Of a stretch of DNA of 64,000 nucleotides, positions 37,881 through 49,756 are shown in pieces (positions within the stretch are counted from its first letter, which is position 1; every line of letters starts with the position of its first letter). A program made the position numbers and the translations under genes. The notes beneath the pieces are model-generated. The model searched no databases. It saw only the letters and a program-made list of their open reading frames with translations, and was not told the DNA's origin. The DNA comes from Actinomortierella ambigua (Eukaryota > Mortierellomycota > Mortierellomycetes > Mortierellales > Mortierellaceae): NCBI GenBank assembly GCA_016098155.1, contig JAAAJB010000086.1:1-64000 (forward strand), written 5' to 3'.

Positions 37881-39820
37881 AGGGCATTAGCGAGAAATGC
37901 ACTGCCATCGAAACATGGTGGTGGTCCATGGTTTGGTCCACTACCCACCCTCCCACATAAACCCTCGTAGACCAGCTAGACTATGGCTGGCCTAATAGAT
38001 AGCACGCTAGAAATAGTGAATTTATTCGAATCAGTACATGCCTTGTTCACTATCTGCTTCTTGCAGACGAGCTGTTAGTTGCTGGGGGGGGGGTTTCCTG
38101 CAATATGGCACTGCAATGAGGTGGTGTCTTATGCAAAATTAGTAAAACAAACGCGTTCATGTCTCAAAACTTTCCGAGTTTTGACTGGCATTTTATGAAA
38201 GAACGCATGGCTGTGTGTCCATGCTTCTCACCTAAAAAGAGCACGTACCATATTTTTTTCTTGGAGTGCATAATCACATCTTGAGACGTGTATTTTCATC
38301 ACTGCTTTTCTACTTCAATCTTATTGAGACAGAGAAGATCTTTTAGAAGGACACATTCGCTTTGAAGGAGTAGGTAGAATGGTGGGTATATAGATGGGTG
38401 TGTGTGTGCGTGCGTGTGGCATATAGCATGCTCAATTCCATCTCCTCCGCCTCCTCGTCCCCACATTTCTCGTCTGCAATGACCAACATCATTGATTCTA
38501 CTCCAACAAAACGACATACAGAAAGTTCGTTTTGGGAGTAGTCCCATTTTGGCGCCTGTAGATCATGAACCTGGTGTTGCTGTCGTTATGAGACGTACAT
38601 TGTATTGGGTGCAGTAGTCCATTGGGAGTAGGGATGGGGTTCTTCACGCTACCCATCCTTCTCTGGAGCGATAGATAACGTAGACCCCGACTATACTTGA
38701 TTAGGCCGCGCTGTGCATTGGGAAGCGTCCACTCCTGCGCCTCGCTTCACTTTGGTTGAAGGGAGGGGGAGGGATAAGGTGACAGGATGGTATGCGAAGG
38801 GATGTGCATTTGAGCGGCATTCCGGACAGAATATGCTATGGGAGGTCTTTGTCAATCCGGTAGTTGATGGGTGCTATGCAGGCCAGAAAACGATGATTGG
38901 TTCGACACACATGCAAGGAGAGAGGTGACGACTGATCAGCCAGAAAGGATCAAGAGAAGGGGCAGACATGTAAGGAGGGACGTGACTGACGAGGGGGGTA
39001 AAAGTCTGGCTAATGAACTCTGGTGTAGTAGTGCTGCGTAGACGAAGGGGTGGTTAGGGGTCATTTTCTTTTCCTTTTTGGTGAAGAGGTTTGGTCAAGG
39101 TGCATTCGAGGCTCCTATCATAAGTAGATGAGAGAACAAACATCATCAGAGATAGATGGATAGAGAGAGAGATAGAGAGAGAGTTAGAGAGAGAGATAAA
39201 GAGCGCTTCTAGAATGTGCATGGTCAAGCGAGCAAAAGCGAGCCCTAGAGCCATGTCAACTACAACTTTACACCACACCACACCCATGGCGTACATGAGG
39301 CACAAAATCCGCGCTGCTTCATGTCAATGTCTGCAGCGTATGTAGCGGGATGCCCTTTAGACAAAGGCGTCCGGCTGCACAAGTTGTGATCGGCGTGAGC
39401 AAACATTCCCCATGGAAGAGATACTCCACCTGCACCAGTCTGAGTTCCAGAAGTCTGCTAGCGCAGAAAGGCTTTTAAAGTATATATCCATCCAGCCATC
39501 CATCCAGTGACCTCTGGAAGGCTGTGGAGTAGCAAGCTCACGTTCTTGTACTAGTATCACCCCGCTCAGGAGTTGGAAACTTGAACGTCAAAGACTGCCA
39601 CCGATTGATTCGACATGTTCCGCAGAGGCGTTGTCTACGATCTCAGTCACATGATTGAGGCCGCTTTCATACGAGCCAGGAACCGAACTCTGAGTAATCA
39701 CACTTGCCATTTTTAGTACGCACGCACACTTTACTTTTTCTCCTCTTCCCCACATACGCACTCTCTCTCTCTTTCTCTTTCTCTCACTCACTCATCAACA
39801 AGCACACATTACTCTTTCTA

Positions 39821-40852
39821 ATGACCCCAGCAAAGACCACTAAACGTTCCGGCTGTAGCTGCTCGGCGCTCGGTACACACACCTCCACCTTCATTCATAC
39901 CCGCAGCTCTGTTGTCCAATTGACAATGCATCTCTTTGCCTAACCCTCCATCGTCTCCCTTTTCTCTGTCTCTTTCTCTCTCCATGCTAGAGTTTCTTCC
40001 ATACACATGTCAATTCTGCAAGCAGCTCTTTTGGTATGTGTTTCTTCATACTCTCTACTAGACTCCCTCCACCGTACATACCGCAGAGGAGGGGGGGGAG
40101 TGAGAGGGGATAGGCTGTGGGAGAATGAAAGTGAGGGACTGACCCTTGCAGGCTGTTGACACCTACCTATGCCTATTTTTATTTCATTTATTTCTAGTGA
40201 GGACCACTGGAAGCTCGAGAACCATGACTGTCCCAACAAAGACGATGCTGCACGGCAGGATAAACGGGTCCCTACCTGCCCACTCTGCGAGAAGCCCGTC
40301 CCCATCCAAAAGGGTGAGGATCCAAACGTCAGGGTAAGAAGAACATCAACTTGTGTCTCATACAAAGGAAAAAAAAATACAAAAGGATACTGCCAGCCAC
40401 AGGTGATGTTAACAGTCTGTCTGTCTGTCTCAATTTAATCTTAGATGGAGCAACACATCGCCGCAGGATGTCCAGAGCCATCCACCACAGCCTCCAAACC
40501 GATTTACACCAACGCTTGCAACGTCAGGGGCTGCAAGAACAAGTCGGCCATCCCCATCGTCTGTGGACAGTGTCATCAAAACTTTTGTCTAAAGCATCGC
40601 TATGAGAACGAGCATGCCTGCAAAGGAAAAGCAGCAGCACCTCCCAGACAGGCTGCCGCTGCCGCTGCACAGGCCAGAGCCGCCGCGGGTGCTTCAAAGA
40701 TTCACAACCCTTTCAAACACCATCCCCCGCAGCAACAACAGCAACAACGACAACAACAATCCACGTCCTCCAGTTCATCTCACCGCCCACAAACTGGCTC
40801 TTCCAATCGCCATCGGTCTAGCAAGGACAAGGAAAAGTGTATTCTCTCCTAA
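39821..40852 (+). CDS. ZFAND2-like AN1 zinc-finger protein with C-terminal CaaX
   Basis: Likely an arsenite/heat-stress adaptor that links p97/Cdc48 and the proteasome, by analogy with AIRAP/AIRAPL and yeast Cuz1. Exons 39821-39872, 39991-40033, 40198-40333 and 40445-40852 encode 212 aa. Finger 1 covers residues 12-43 (SALEFLPYTCQFCKQLFC, then H35, H41, C43). A CPLCEKPVPIQKGEDPNV linker, strongly ZFAND2-like, precedes finger 2 (CGQCHQNFCLKHRYENEHAC). The tail is Ala/Gln/Ser-rich and ends KCILS-stop, a canonical CaaX prenylation box, as in mammalian AIRAPL. Finger 1 is odd in having C-x-C where the family has C-x4-C. Exon 1 is therefore the least certain part. Confidence 0.85.
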
Positions 40853-40992
40853 GAGTTTAGACAATATCCCCTCCTCCCACATAGAGTACCTTATTACGAT
40901 AATCTCTTGTACCATACACTGTTTTTTTATACAACAAAAAGAAAAAAAAAAGACCATCATTGTATTGATTTTTTTTAAACAAAAGAAGGGAA

Positions 40993-43900
40993 TTATGCCC
41001 GGGCAGCAGTCGAGTCGATGGCCATCAGCGATGCCATGAACGTGAGAATCTATAACATTGTCAAATAGTGGATCAAAAGAAAGGATTAAAAAAAAAGTGT
41101 TAGTTGCTTACATGGACACCTGGTTTGGGTTGCATCTTCCTCGAAAAAAAAAGAAAAAAAAAAAAAGGCAGCTGAATGACTTACAAGTTTGGCACGGCAC
41201 TCAATGATATCTTCGGGCAGGACAAAGATGACGGCACCAATCTTACGCGCGACTGAAATGGCATACTTGGCATTGTTCTTGGCATCCTCGAGATTTGTGC
41301 CTCTTGTGAGCATTGCGTAGTCGACACATCCAGGACGGACGCCATTCAAAACATCGCACACATACAGGCCCGTCCGGAACGACGGGTCCTTGAAGCTTCC
41401 AATCCTGCTCGTCTTGCCTCCGCGCGTCACTGCCTCGTTGGCCCAGCGCACAATCTCCATATCGGCAATGTCACGACCAGACTTTGACAGCTTCTTCATC
41501 GTCTGCGTCACATTCTCACGCATCATCTGCCACACCAGACCCAGCGTCAGTGTCGGGCTTCCATCCACAATGTCCGCTCCTTGCATGTTCACGAGCGTGT
41601 ACCGCAGATGCTGTCCAATCATGATCGCATAGTTGGTGTTCTCCACCTGCTTGAACCGACTCAACGGCTGACGCCGTCCAACGCGCTTCCAGTCCACAAT
41701 GCCCGGATGCATCTTGTCAAACGCCTGCAACAACACCACACCATCTTGGAGATCCACATACAGGTTGTTCACAAACGGATCCACATCCAAACTGTTCAAC
41801 CACAGCGCAAACACGCGTGCCTCGCGGTCTCCCTCGATATCCGGCAACTCGGGCCGCTCCTCTTCCTCCACCGGGTCCAGACCCGGGTGGTTGTTGAACA
41901 GATTCGCCACAAAGGCCAGGTTCAGCTTGGGGTTGCCCGCCACCAGCGTCTTGGGCGACAGGTACTTGCGGCAGTTGAGCTTTTCTGCATTCTGCAAAAT
42001 AAGCTCTGCTCGCTCATGCAGATCTCGCTCCTGCAGCGGCGCCCGCGAACACAGCTCAGGCGCCAGTTGGTTCAGCAGAATCGTGTAGTTCTCACCGTCC
42101 TTGACATCTGTGCTAAAGTTGGAGACACTAATAGATTGTGAGCCGTCCAAGAGAGAGAGTGAAAGAGAGAGCGAGAGAGAGAAGACAGGTAGAGAGAGAG
42201 AGAAAAAGAGTAGATGATTAGTTTCCAAATTTAAAAGTATGCTCGGAGAGCTAAATGAAAGAGAAGGAGAGAGGAAAAAAAAAAAAAAAAGGCGGGAGCC
42301 AACTCAAAAAAAAAAGTCCCCAAACTTACGTGCGATGCCAGCCAGCGGCACGGAGATGGTAGTTGAACCAGCGCAGCAAAATCTGCTCTGGGGGCAGGCG
42401 CAAAAAGGCCTCGAGGGTCTCGTCCTCTTCCAGGAGACGGTACAGTTCTGGGTGGAGACGGATATCAATCTTGGACAACAGACCGGCCTTGATGATCTGC
42501 CAAATAAGACCCAGGATCAGATGTTCGCGACCATCCATAATGTCCTGCGGACCAATATTCACCACACTGCATCCGATAGCCTTGGCCGAGTTGATCGCCA
42601 CATTGTTGTTCTCAATAATCTGAAAGTTGGACAGCTTGTTCTTCACGTTCAACACACGCTCGTCAATCGTGTCTGGCACCGAGTCGTTGATCAGCTTGCA
42701 GAGCAGCAGACCATCTAAATGGTTGTGGGTAGGTGTCAAAAAAGTTTATCGGATAAAGGGAGCCGTGTGAGCGAACAGGTTTCAAAAACGAGGAAAAAAA
42801 AATTCGACTTTTGTGCGACAGCCTCTCAGGGCCTGCTCCTATGAGCAAAGATCATTGGAGAGAGAGGGTGAACAACAAAAAAAGGACTCACCTCGACACT
42901 CGTCAAAGACCTGCATGGTATGGGTGGGGATGGGGATACGGTCGCCAATATGCGCATCGCCAGCGAGCACCGAGTTGATGTGAGCGGTAAACTCGGAGCG
43001 CTCATCGTCGTTCATGGAATGGGTGATATTTTGGTTGGTGCCCTGGACACGAATCACGCCCTTGCCCGTCTGGCTGGTGTTGACGCCCTCGCGCAGTTTG
43101 GACACAATCTGTCATTGTGTTGTTATGGTTGTTTTTAGAGTGCGCCAAGAAAAAAAAGAAAGAGGGTAGAAGATAGAAAGTATGGGTTTAGCAAGGCAGA
43201 CCAAGGCAGACCACAACGAGCGCACAGGAGACACCACACCACATAGACTACGAAACCCCGATGATGACAACATATCCACTCTCCTTTTTTCCCCACGTCT
43301 CGTGGTTGCAGAGTGGTCGGTTGTGACGAGACGACTGAGGAGAGAGAGAGAGACTGAGGAGAAAGAGAATCCACTTTTGCCCTCCCCTGTCTCCTCACAC
43401 TTTCCACTCTTCCTTCCCTCTTCCTTGCTACTGTCCTCGTGGTTCAAGGTGCCCGTCGCGTATCCACACTTTTTCTTTTTCCCTCCATTTTTTGTTGTCT
43501 TCCCATCCCCTTTTTCTCCCCACCCCCTGTCTTGTATATCGCGCGCGCGTATTGTTTTTTTTTTTTTTAAAAAAAAGGGCACATGTTCCATGCAAACACT
43601 TGCCTCGAGGAACTCGTCAACTTCGACCTTGCCCGTTGCATTGATGTCCACTGCCTTGATAGCAGAACGAATCTGATCGTACGACTGAGCCTCGCCAATA
43701 TCTTGAATCACTTTGACAAGGTCCTTTTGGTCGATTTGTCCTCGACCATCAATGTCGAACCGTCTAGAGCAATGAACAACCAACAAGAATGAACCAAGGG
43801 ACAGACAAAGGAAGAAATGAGTCAGCACAATGAAGAACGGAGTGCCAAGTCCATGGACATGAGGTGAATACAACGGGGCTGTGCATTTAGTCTTGGCGCC

Positions 43901-44043
43901 CTTTTTTTCTTCTTCCCATCGCGAACAAGTACAAAGCGAAGCAGAAGGGAGTGATACCTGAACTGGTTGACGAGGTTGTCGACATCAGCTGGAGGCAGCT
44001 GAGGGTACTTTTTAGCGAGTTGTGCAGAGTTGATGATGACCAT
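40993..44043 (-). CDS. SAC6: Fimbrin/plastin, actin-bundling protein
   Basis: Crosslinks F-actin into bundles at endocytic patches and cables. Exons 44043-43958, 43763-43604, 43108-42892, 42714-42330, 42127-41185 and 41049-40993 keep frame and give 615 aa, the usual fimbrin length. Two N-terminal EF-hand-like loops (DIDGRGQIDQKD and DINATGKVEVDE) are followed by four calponin-homology domains. Landmarks are GLLLCKLINDSVPDTIDER, LGLIWQIIKAGL, LLRWFNYHLRAAGW, DGENYTILLNQLAP, LGLVWQMMRENV and the terminal ILTFMASLMAID. The first EF loop is poor in acidic ligands, so calcium binding may be weak. Intron 2 (495 nt) has a GC donor (GAG|GCAAGT). The gene converges on the AN1 gene with 140 bases between the stops. 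Confidence 0.95.
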
Positions 44044-44852
44044 TGTTTTGTGAGAATGAGAGTGAAGGGGAAGGGTAGACAGAGAAGGAAAAAAAAGTGT
44101 GAGAAGAATATATAAAAAAAAAAAACGGGGGAAAACGTCAAGAGAAACAGCCCGACAGTTTCCAAGGATTCTCTTTGGTCAATTGATTCTGACACCTTCT
44201 TCCACCAAACAGAACAATGGTACAAATATAAAATTTCCCCCTCCATACTCGTATTTTTGCGTGTTTGGAATGCGTCCTCTCTGGCAGGGAAAGCTACCCC
44301 ATGGGGAAATATCGGTTGTCCACATTGGAATGCGCAAACTGTTCCATGTTCTACGGGGCCCCGAGCCCCTCTACAGTAGTCTTTTTATCCCTGTGACCCG
44401 TGCGCCATGGTTAGAATACCACAGAATTGCACGCAGAGCCGCCATTTCCCACCTGTCAAAAGAATGTCCCCCCTTCCCTTTCCTCACTATCCTACGGAAG
44501 GAGACATTGCAGGCGATCGTTTTCGTTGACATTTCATTCCAGTAGCTCCCAAACCACGAGGCCTCGCGACAACTCCTCAGCACCAATATGGCTATCAACA
44601 AAATCATGGATGAGGACTTTGGATAGGACTCTATCCCTACGATGGGAGCCTTTCCCAACCTGTCTTTCGTTGAATCTTGAAGCATTGGTCATTCGTGGCA
44701 GAGCAATATCACCTTTATTGAGCATGACAAGTACCAAACTTGGAGCAAAACTAAGCAGGCGAAGGATACTAGGCCAACACGTTCTTCATCTGCTTTTTAC
44801 GTTTTTTTATATCATGCAGTTTTTATATACATGGATGGTTTAAACTCCATCA
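44044..44852. other. Intergenic region upstream of fimbrin
   Basis: The first ~200 bases (A tracts, GA-rich) are the likely fimbrin promoter. The remainder contains a minus-strand frame of 67 codons at 44534-44737 with fairly normal composition. It has no recognised motif and may be part of the neighbouring gene relic. No functional gene is supported. Confidence 0.4.
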
Positions 44853-45593
44853 ATCAATGTTGGTCCTCGAAATCTGTCGCCACTGCCTGATGCAGCTCGA
44901 AGCACTCAATGATGCATGCGACGATATTGGGATCCTCAGCTTAAGTCTTCCCGGAGAAGCTGTTTCAGAGGCGCGGTGCACGTTCGGGTCTCCACCCTTG
45001 CGTCGCCGGCATCGCTATCATCGCCGTCACCATCGTCATCATCGCCGCCATCATCGTCATCGTCGATATTATTGCTTAGGGACGGGCCAGTGGAAGCCGA
45101 AGCGGTGCTCAAGTGCTGCATCTTGTCATTGAGAAACTCTGGTCCAAATGTCATCAAAAGTTACGAGAAACAGTACTGACCCAAAATAGTGGATTCAGCG
45201 CCTCATCAGTTAATGCATCGTCAGGTGGTGACTTAAAAACGGCTTGCTCGCTTCTTGTTTATCATTGAAGGAAATGGCGTCCGGGATCTCACGGGAGAAC
45301 CTGGCGAGGCTGGTGCTCTCGCTGGTGGCGCGAATGTGAATCGCCATAGCATCCTTGTAAAGGCACTCGAGGCGCCTTGGAAACACCAGTGAATTCTTCC
45401 TTCAGTGCCTGTCGGAGCCCAAATGTCGGCTCGCGGCACAGGGGGGATCCGATAGGGTGCCACCTTGTTGGGTGGCATGTGGAGTGTATGCCGCGGTTTG
45501 GTGGTTGTCTACATTATTTGGCTTTGATACCGTGGAAGAGGCGACAGCTTCTTCTGTTGTTGCCGCGAGTGGGGTGTGAAGGGCAAGTACATC
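44853..45593 (-). pseudogene. Relic of an unidentified protein gene with several frame breaks
   Basis: Coding-like segments succeed one another on the minus strand but in different frames. One begins DVLALHTPLAATTEEAVASS near 45593 and ends in a stop near 45407. The next, LVFPRRLECLYKDAMAIHIR and SFNDKQEASKPF, runs to about 45240. Then KSPPDDALTDEALNPLFW (to ~45185), FGPEFLNDKMQHLSTASA with an Asp/Gly-rich stretch (45157-44939), and DPNIVACIIECFELHQAVAT ending in TGA near 44853. The breaks do not coincide with good splice sites, and one lies in a T5 run (AAGCCGTTTTTAAG). I do not recognise the family. Undetected introns are the alternative. Confidence 0.4.
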
Positions 45594-47094
45594 ATGGTGT
45601 TCCCGAGAGAGCTTCTGTCTTCAGTGTACATGATGGTCACAGGAGGAAAGGGAAGAGGAGCGAAGACAAGAGTGTGAGAGAACAAAAAGCATGAAAAGGG
45701 GAAAGAGTGGGAGGGGTGGCGGTGGAGAGAAGAGAGAGAAAGCCGGGTCAAGCTTACCAGGTTATTTTTTCTCTTCGGCATCCGTTGGAAGTGCAAATTA
45801 AATCCGGTGGATTTTGGTCCGCAATGCAAGGTGGATTGGACGAGTGCTGCTTGACGATGAAAAAAAAAAAATACAACTAGCGGGGACAAATTTCAGATGT
45901 GTGTTGTGTGGAGGGAGTGTGAGGATATGTGTACCTACTAATACACACTCCTATGGAGGGAGGAACCTACCTCTTGGCCGCTCACCCCCGTTTCCTAGCT
46001 TGCTGCGTAATTGTTGTTGAGACTGTAGGCAACAGCAACCTCTTCCCAAAGGCGGCAAAGACAAGCCTACGTTCCGACTATACTATGTATTGCATACAAA
46101 AGTCCTCTCCCTGCGAGGTCCATGGAAGTCTAAACGAGGCTCGAGAGACCACAGTCTGCACGAGAACGACTTTGTTGAGCATGCTCTAGATGTCAGAGAA
46201 CAGGTTTTAACGCTCTGAGAAACACTCAGGATGGAACACCATCGAGTGGACTCTTGGTTCAACAGCCCCTTTCCAGTATGACGGAGACACCTTGGGGATG
46301 ATATGCTCGATAGATCGGATCCAACTGGGATTGGCGTTGTGTTCTTTGAGTGTAGGAGTTCATCCGCAAGGAAAGGTCCTGGGGACATGGCTGACGAAAA
46401 CGGGGGTGGAGATGGACTGTAGGAGGAATTATCGAGACATTCGGTCGGAAAGAACCTCGCGGCCTGAAAAAAACAGTTCTTAAATGGCTGCTTTAGGTAT
46501 CATCGTGTGAAGCCTGGCTTTGTCGTCCCCACACGCCAGACCTTTTCAGATGTGGTCAAAATTTCGTTTTCTGTGACATTCCTCTATGCCACCTGATCAC
46601 TCTCGTAGCTTATTTAATGGAGAGATGCCTTGATGTCTGTTTCGGAAAGAGTCGGTCATTGTATGAGGCATGTGACCTGCGTAGACATCTGTCAGCGTCG
46701 TTGATCACCTGGGGTGGCGCTGGCATGACAAACAATAATAAAGATCAAGAACCATATATATATACATAAAAAATCAGTGAGTAGCATGTTGGCTGATTGC
46801 TGTGTGTACTCGATTTGTCTGTTATTTGGGCAGAACACTCTAATCGACGCCGCCAATATAGTAGATGACCAGCTCAATTTCTGATCGATCATCGGAGATG
46901 GGTAAAGATGAGGGTGGCTAGCTAGGCTAGGCTCCAATGGGAAGGGGGAAGTAGACAATGCTTGAAGCGCGGGCTGTCTTTAAAGTTGCGAAAAACAGAA
47001 ACGGATAAAATCGACGATAGATTTTTTTTATTATCATGCAGAGATTTAATCCGCATCACAGTAATGTTGTGCACTGTCATTTCTGCAGGACTTT
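45594..47094. other. Intergenic region with possible further relics
   Basis: About 1.5 kb. A minus-strand frame around 46340-46090 contains IIPKVSPSYWKGAVEPRVHS and, after two stops, SMLNKVVLVQTVVSRASF. It looks like degraded coding sequence but cannot be identified. The rest shows nothing definable, and the last ~100 bases before 47095 are the 3' flank of the LYR gene. Confidence 0.3.
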
Positions 47095-49095
47095 CTACTC
47101 TTTGACTGCCGAGCCTGTAGGATAGGGCTCTGATGTGGTTGTCGTGGTGGCCTTGGAAGTTTTGCCTCGAAGAGGTTGTCGGCTCTCCACCAAGTTGGAT
47201 GGATCAAAGCCAATACGATCAAAGTCTGAGATCGTGGCGCGAAGGCCGACGGCCTGCGCAGTCTTCTTGGATGAGGCAGAATACCGGCTGTGGCCGATGG
47301 AGAAGATGGGGACTCTGGACGGTGATTTCTCTCCTACAGTGGGTGATGGTATTGCTGTTGAAGATGGTGCTGCTACTGTTGCTGCTGATTTTGCAGCCTC
47401 CGATGCAACACTCTTCCCTGCACGATCGCTGCCTCTGTCGCCTTCCCCTTCGCTCTTCTTCTTCACGCCCTCTGCTGCTCGAGTCTCGGTCCAGCGTGTA
47501 TGGAGGAGTGGTGCGTCGTCAAGCAGGCGCTCCCACAGACGGCGGTAGAAGCGCAGGGTCAGGACATGGGCCTGAGCGGGCTTGCCGCCGATCGAAGGCG
47601 GGTAGTACTTGTCATCTTCCCACCGGCGGTTGCGTTGCGCCTCGTGGCGCTTCCGATGCGCGCGGAGGCCATCGAGTAGCTGGCGCTCCCAATCTTCCCA
47701 CTCGGCGGGGAAGCAATCGTCGTCACCATCATGATAGTGGGTAGGGGTGACAATGGATGTAGATGTGCTGGTGGATAAAGTCGAAGCAGGGGAGGGGGAA
47801 GGGGATGACTCTACGACGCCAACTTGTGGCCGAGGGCTGGCAAAATGCTTAGGCAGACCCAAGCGGGCCTTAAACTCAATCTCTCGGACCAGCGAGGCAG
47901 GGACTGGTGGTTGGGAGCGGCGGACGAGCTTGGTGAAGTAGCGCCAACGGAGGTTGGCCTCACGCTTGCCGTGCAGCGGCTTGATAGTAGATTCCGGCAG
48001 GTCTGGTGGGTCGACCGTGGCCTGTCGACGCGCTCGGCCACTAGTGGCCGCCTTGAGCAATGGTACTATGGCAGGCGAGTGGATCGGTGGGATGCTGCGT
48101 TCATACTGGAAATGGAGGGGCTTGGGTGCTTCGAGGGCTGAAGGCGGTAGCAGGTGCAGGATGAGCTCGCTTTGGAGTTGGGTATTGTGGAAGGAGCCAG
48201 AAGACAAAGAGTGTGGCGGTGACGATGACGATGACGAAGGTTGGGGCGATGTTGGCAGTGTCGGTGACCAAGTAAGGGTAGAGGGTGAAGCCTGTGCAAT
48301 TGCATTCGAGAGCGCAAGGGCGGAGTGGGTGCGGACACGGGCGGTTTGGACAAAGGGCTGTAGCCGAACTTGGCGTTCCTTCCCGTCGATCCCATAGGCT
48401 AGCCGCAGGATGCGTTCAACGGCCTTTTTGTCGATATTGTTAGCGCGTTCGATTGTTCGAAGTGCCTATAAACGGTGTTGTTGTCAGACAAGGCCGATGT
48501 GGGTATATGTCATTGAACAAATAAGATTTTTTTTTTTGAAGGTTGTCAATTTTTTAGCCGTTTGATCGTCACTGGCTCTTTGAACGTTCTGCAGTAGCAG
48601 GTACAAAAATAAGACAAACGTGGGAAAGCTACAATGGGGAAACCGTCTGTGCGGGTTGTACGAAATACCAGGCAAGTTAGAGTGAAAGGGAGAGGGGAGG
48701 GGGAGGGTGCGTAGACTTCAGAGGGGCGCGTACCTTGCGAGCGTCAGAGAGTTTCTTGTGCTGGCGGGCCGGATCTTGCTGTTGGATGTTTTTGCGGAAG
48801 CCCGATCGCGCGCTGTTTACCATCCATTCACTATAGAGAAGGTGATAACCACGAGGAGGTGCGTGAGAGAGAAGGGTGTGGAAGCAGCTTGTACCTGGTG
48901 AGCATTAAGCAATGTCGCATGCCATGTAGACATTAATGGCGGTGTGCTGCATGAGCATGAATGACAGGTACAGTACCTGGCACGCTCGTCAAAAAAGGCA
49001 GCAGCCTGTTTGAGGATGTGGCGGTAGAGGTAGAGGACTTCGCCGCGGTGGGACAGGCGCTTGAAGGATTCTGGGACAGGCGCGAAGGTGGGCAT
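47095..49095 (-). CDS. LYR-motif protein with Cup1-like N-terminal domain
   Basis: Exons 49095-48977, 48830-48734 and 48465-47095 encode 528 aa. Residues 17-31 read HRGEVLYLYRHILKQ, with LYR at 23-25 followed by paired Phe and Arg (FFDERA), then a helical region SEWMVNSARSGFRKN and ARKALRTIERANN. This matches the Complex1_LYR helical fold in its fungal Cup1-like form. LYR proteins usually work in mitochondria on Fe-S cluster delivery or respiratory-complex assembly, with the acyl-carrier protein. The long C-terminal half contains WRYFTKLVRRS, EWEDWERQLLDGLRAHRKRH and RFYRRLWERLLDDAP, resembling other fungal members, plus Ser/Thr/Ala-rich linkers. The specific client is unknown. It is divergent from the sphingosine kinase. 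Confidence 0.75.
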
Positions 49096-49756
49096 AGTTG
49101 ATAGCCCCGGAAAAAGGGTAGATAGTTCAGATGGTGTGCGTGAGAGAGAGGGCGGAGAAGTTTGTTATTGTTTTTAGAATAGGTCTTGGCGGCACATTCG
49201 CATTGGGAAAGAGTATGGTCAAGGGTCCAATGGAGGTGGAGAGCGGGAAGTGGTGGAGGAAGGAAAGTCTACAGGAAAGGCAGCGGGAGAGGGTGTATGT
49301 GGTGAGGCGTTGCAGAGGACCGAGGACAGAGAGAGAGTCACTGAGAGACAGACACAATCCCGACAGCATGGGCTAGCTGGGGGCGCCAGGGCGGGTAAAT
49401 GATTGAAAGGTGCTGTTCTTTGTGCGACTGCACTGGGGGAAGAGGGGGGGGGGGCAGAGCAGTTCATAAAATGGGGCATGAGCACACCTCACACACTTTC
49501 CCCACGTCCGCAGTGTTCATATCTCATGACATACTCTTTGCCCATTCATTGACTTTTGGCTCCATTCAATAATTCATCCGTCCAACATCCATCCGTCCAT
49601 ACATCCATACCTTCACCCACCTCCTTCCCTCTCTCTCCGTGCATTCTTTTCTTTTTATTCATCCATTCATTTCATTCATTGGCTATACCCTAACTCATCC
49701 CATATCTCCTCCTCCCCTCTAACGCCCCAACACCCCCTCCCTCTCCTAATCGCGCA
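49096..49756. promoter_or_regulatory. Divergent promoter of the LYR gene and sphingosine kinase
   Basis: 661 bases between two outward-facing starts. The right part has repeated CATCCATCC/CATTCATT motifs (about 49560-49680) and pyrimidine tracts before the sphingosine kinase ATG. No specific factor site is certain. Confidence 0.35.

Larger units (their letters stand above)
36338..39820. other. Intergenic region with dense microsatellites
   Basis: About 3.5 kb lie between the sulfotransferase-like start and the AN1 gene start. The region contains GA-rich (36560-36675), GTT (36525-36548 and 37033-37058), GT (36708-36724) and CT (37836-37880) repeats. The 37.4-39.8 kb part has more even composition but no frame with recognisable motifs or consistent splice sites. 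Confidence 0.5.

Noticed and set aside
43112..43873. A 253-codon minus-strand frame
   Set aside because: It reads through the fimbrin EF-hand exon into the following GC-AG intron. The extension is Ser/Lys-rich filler without homology, and splicing restores the conserved fimbrin sequence.
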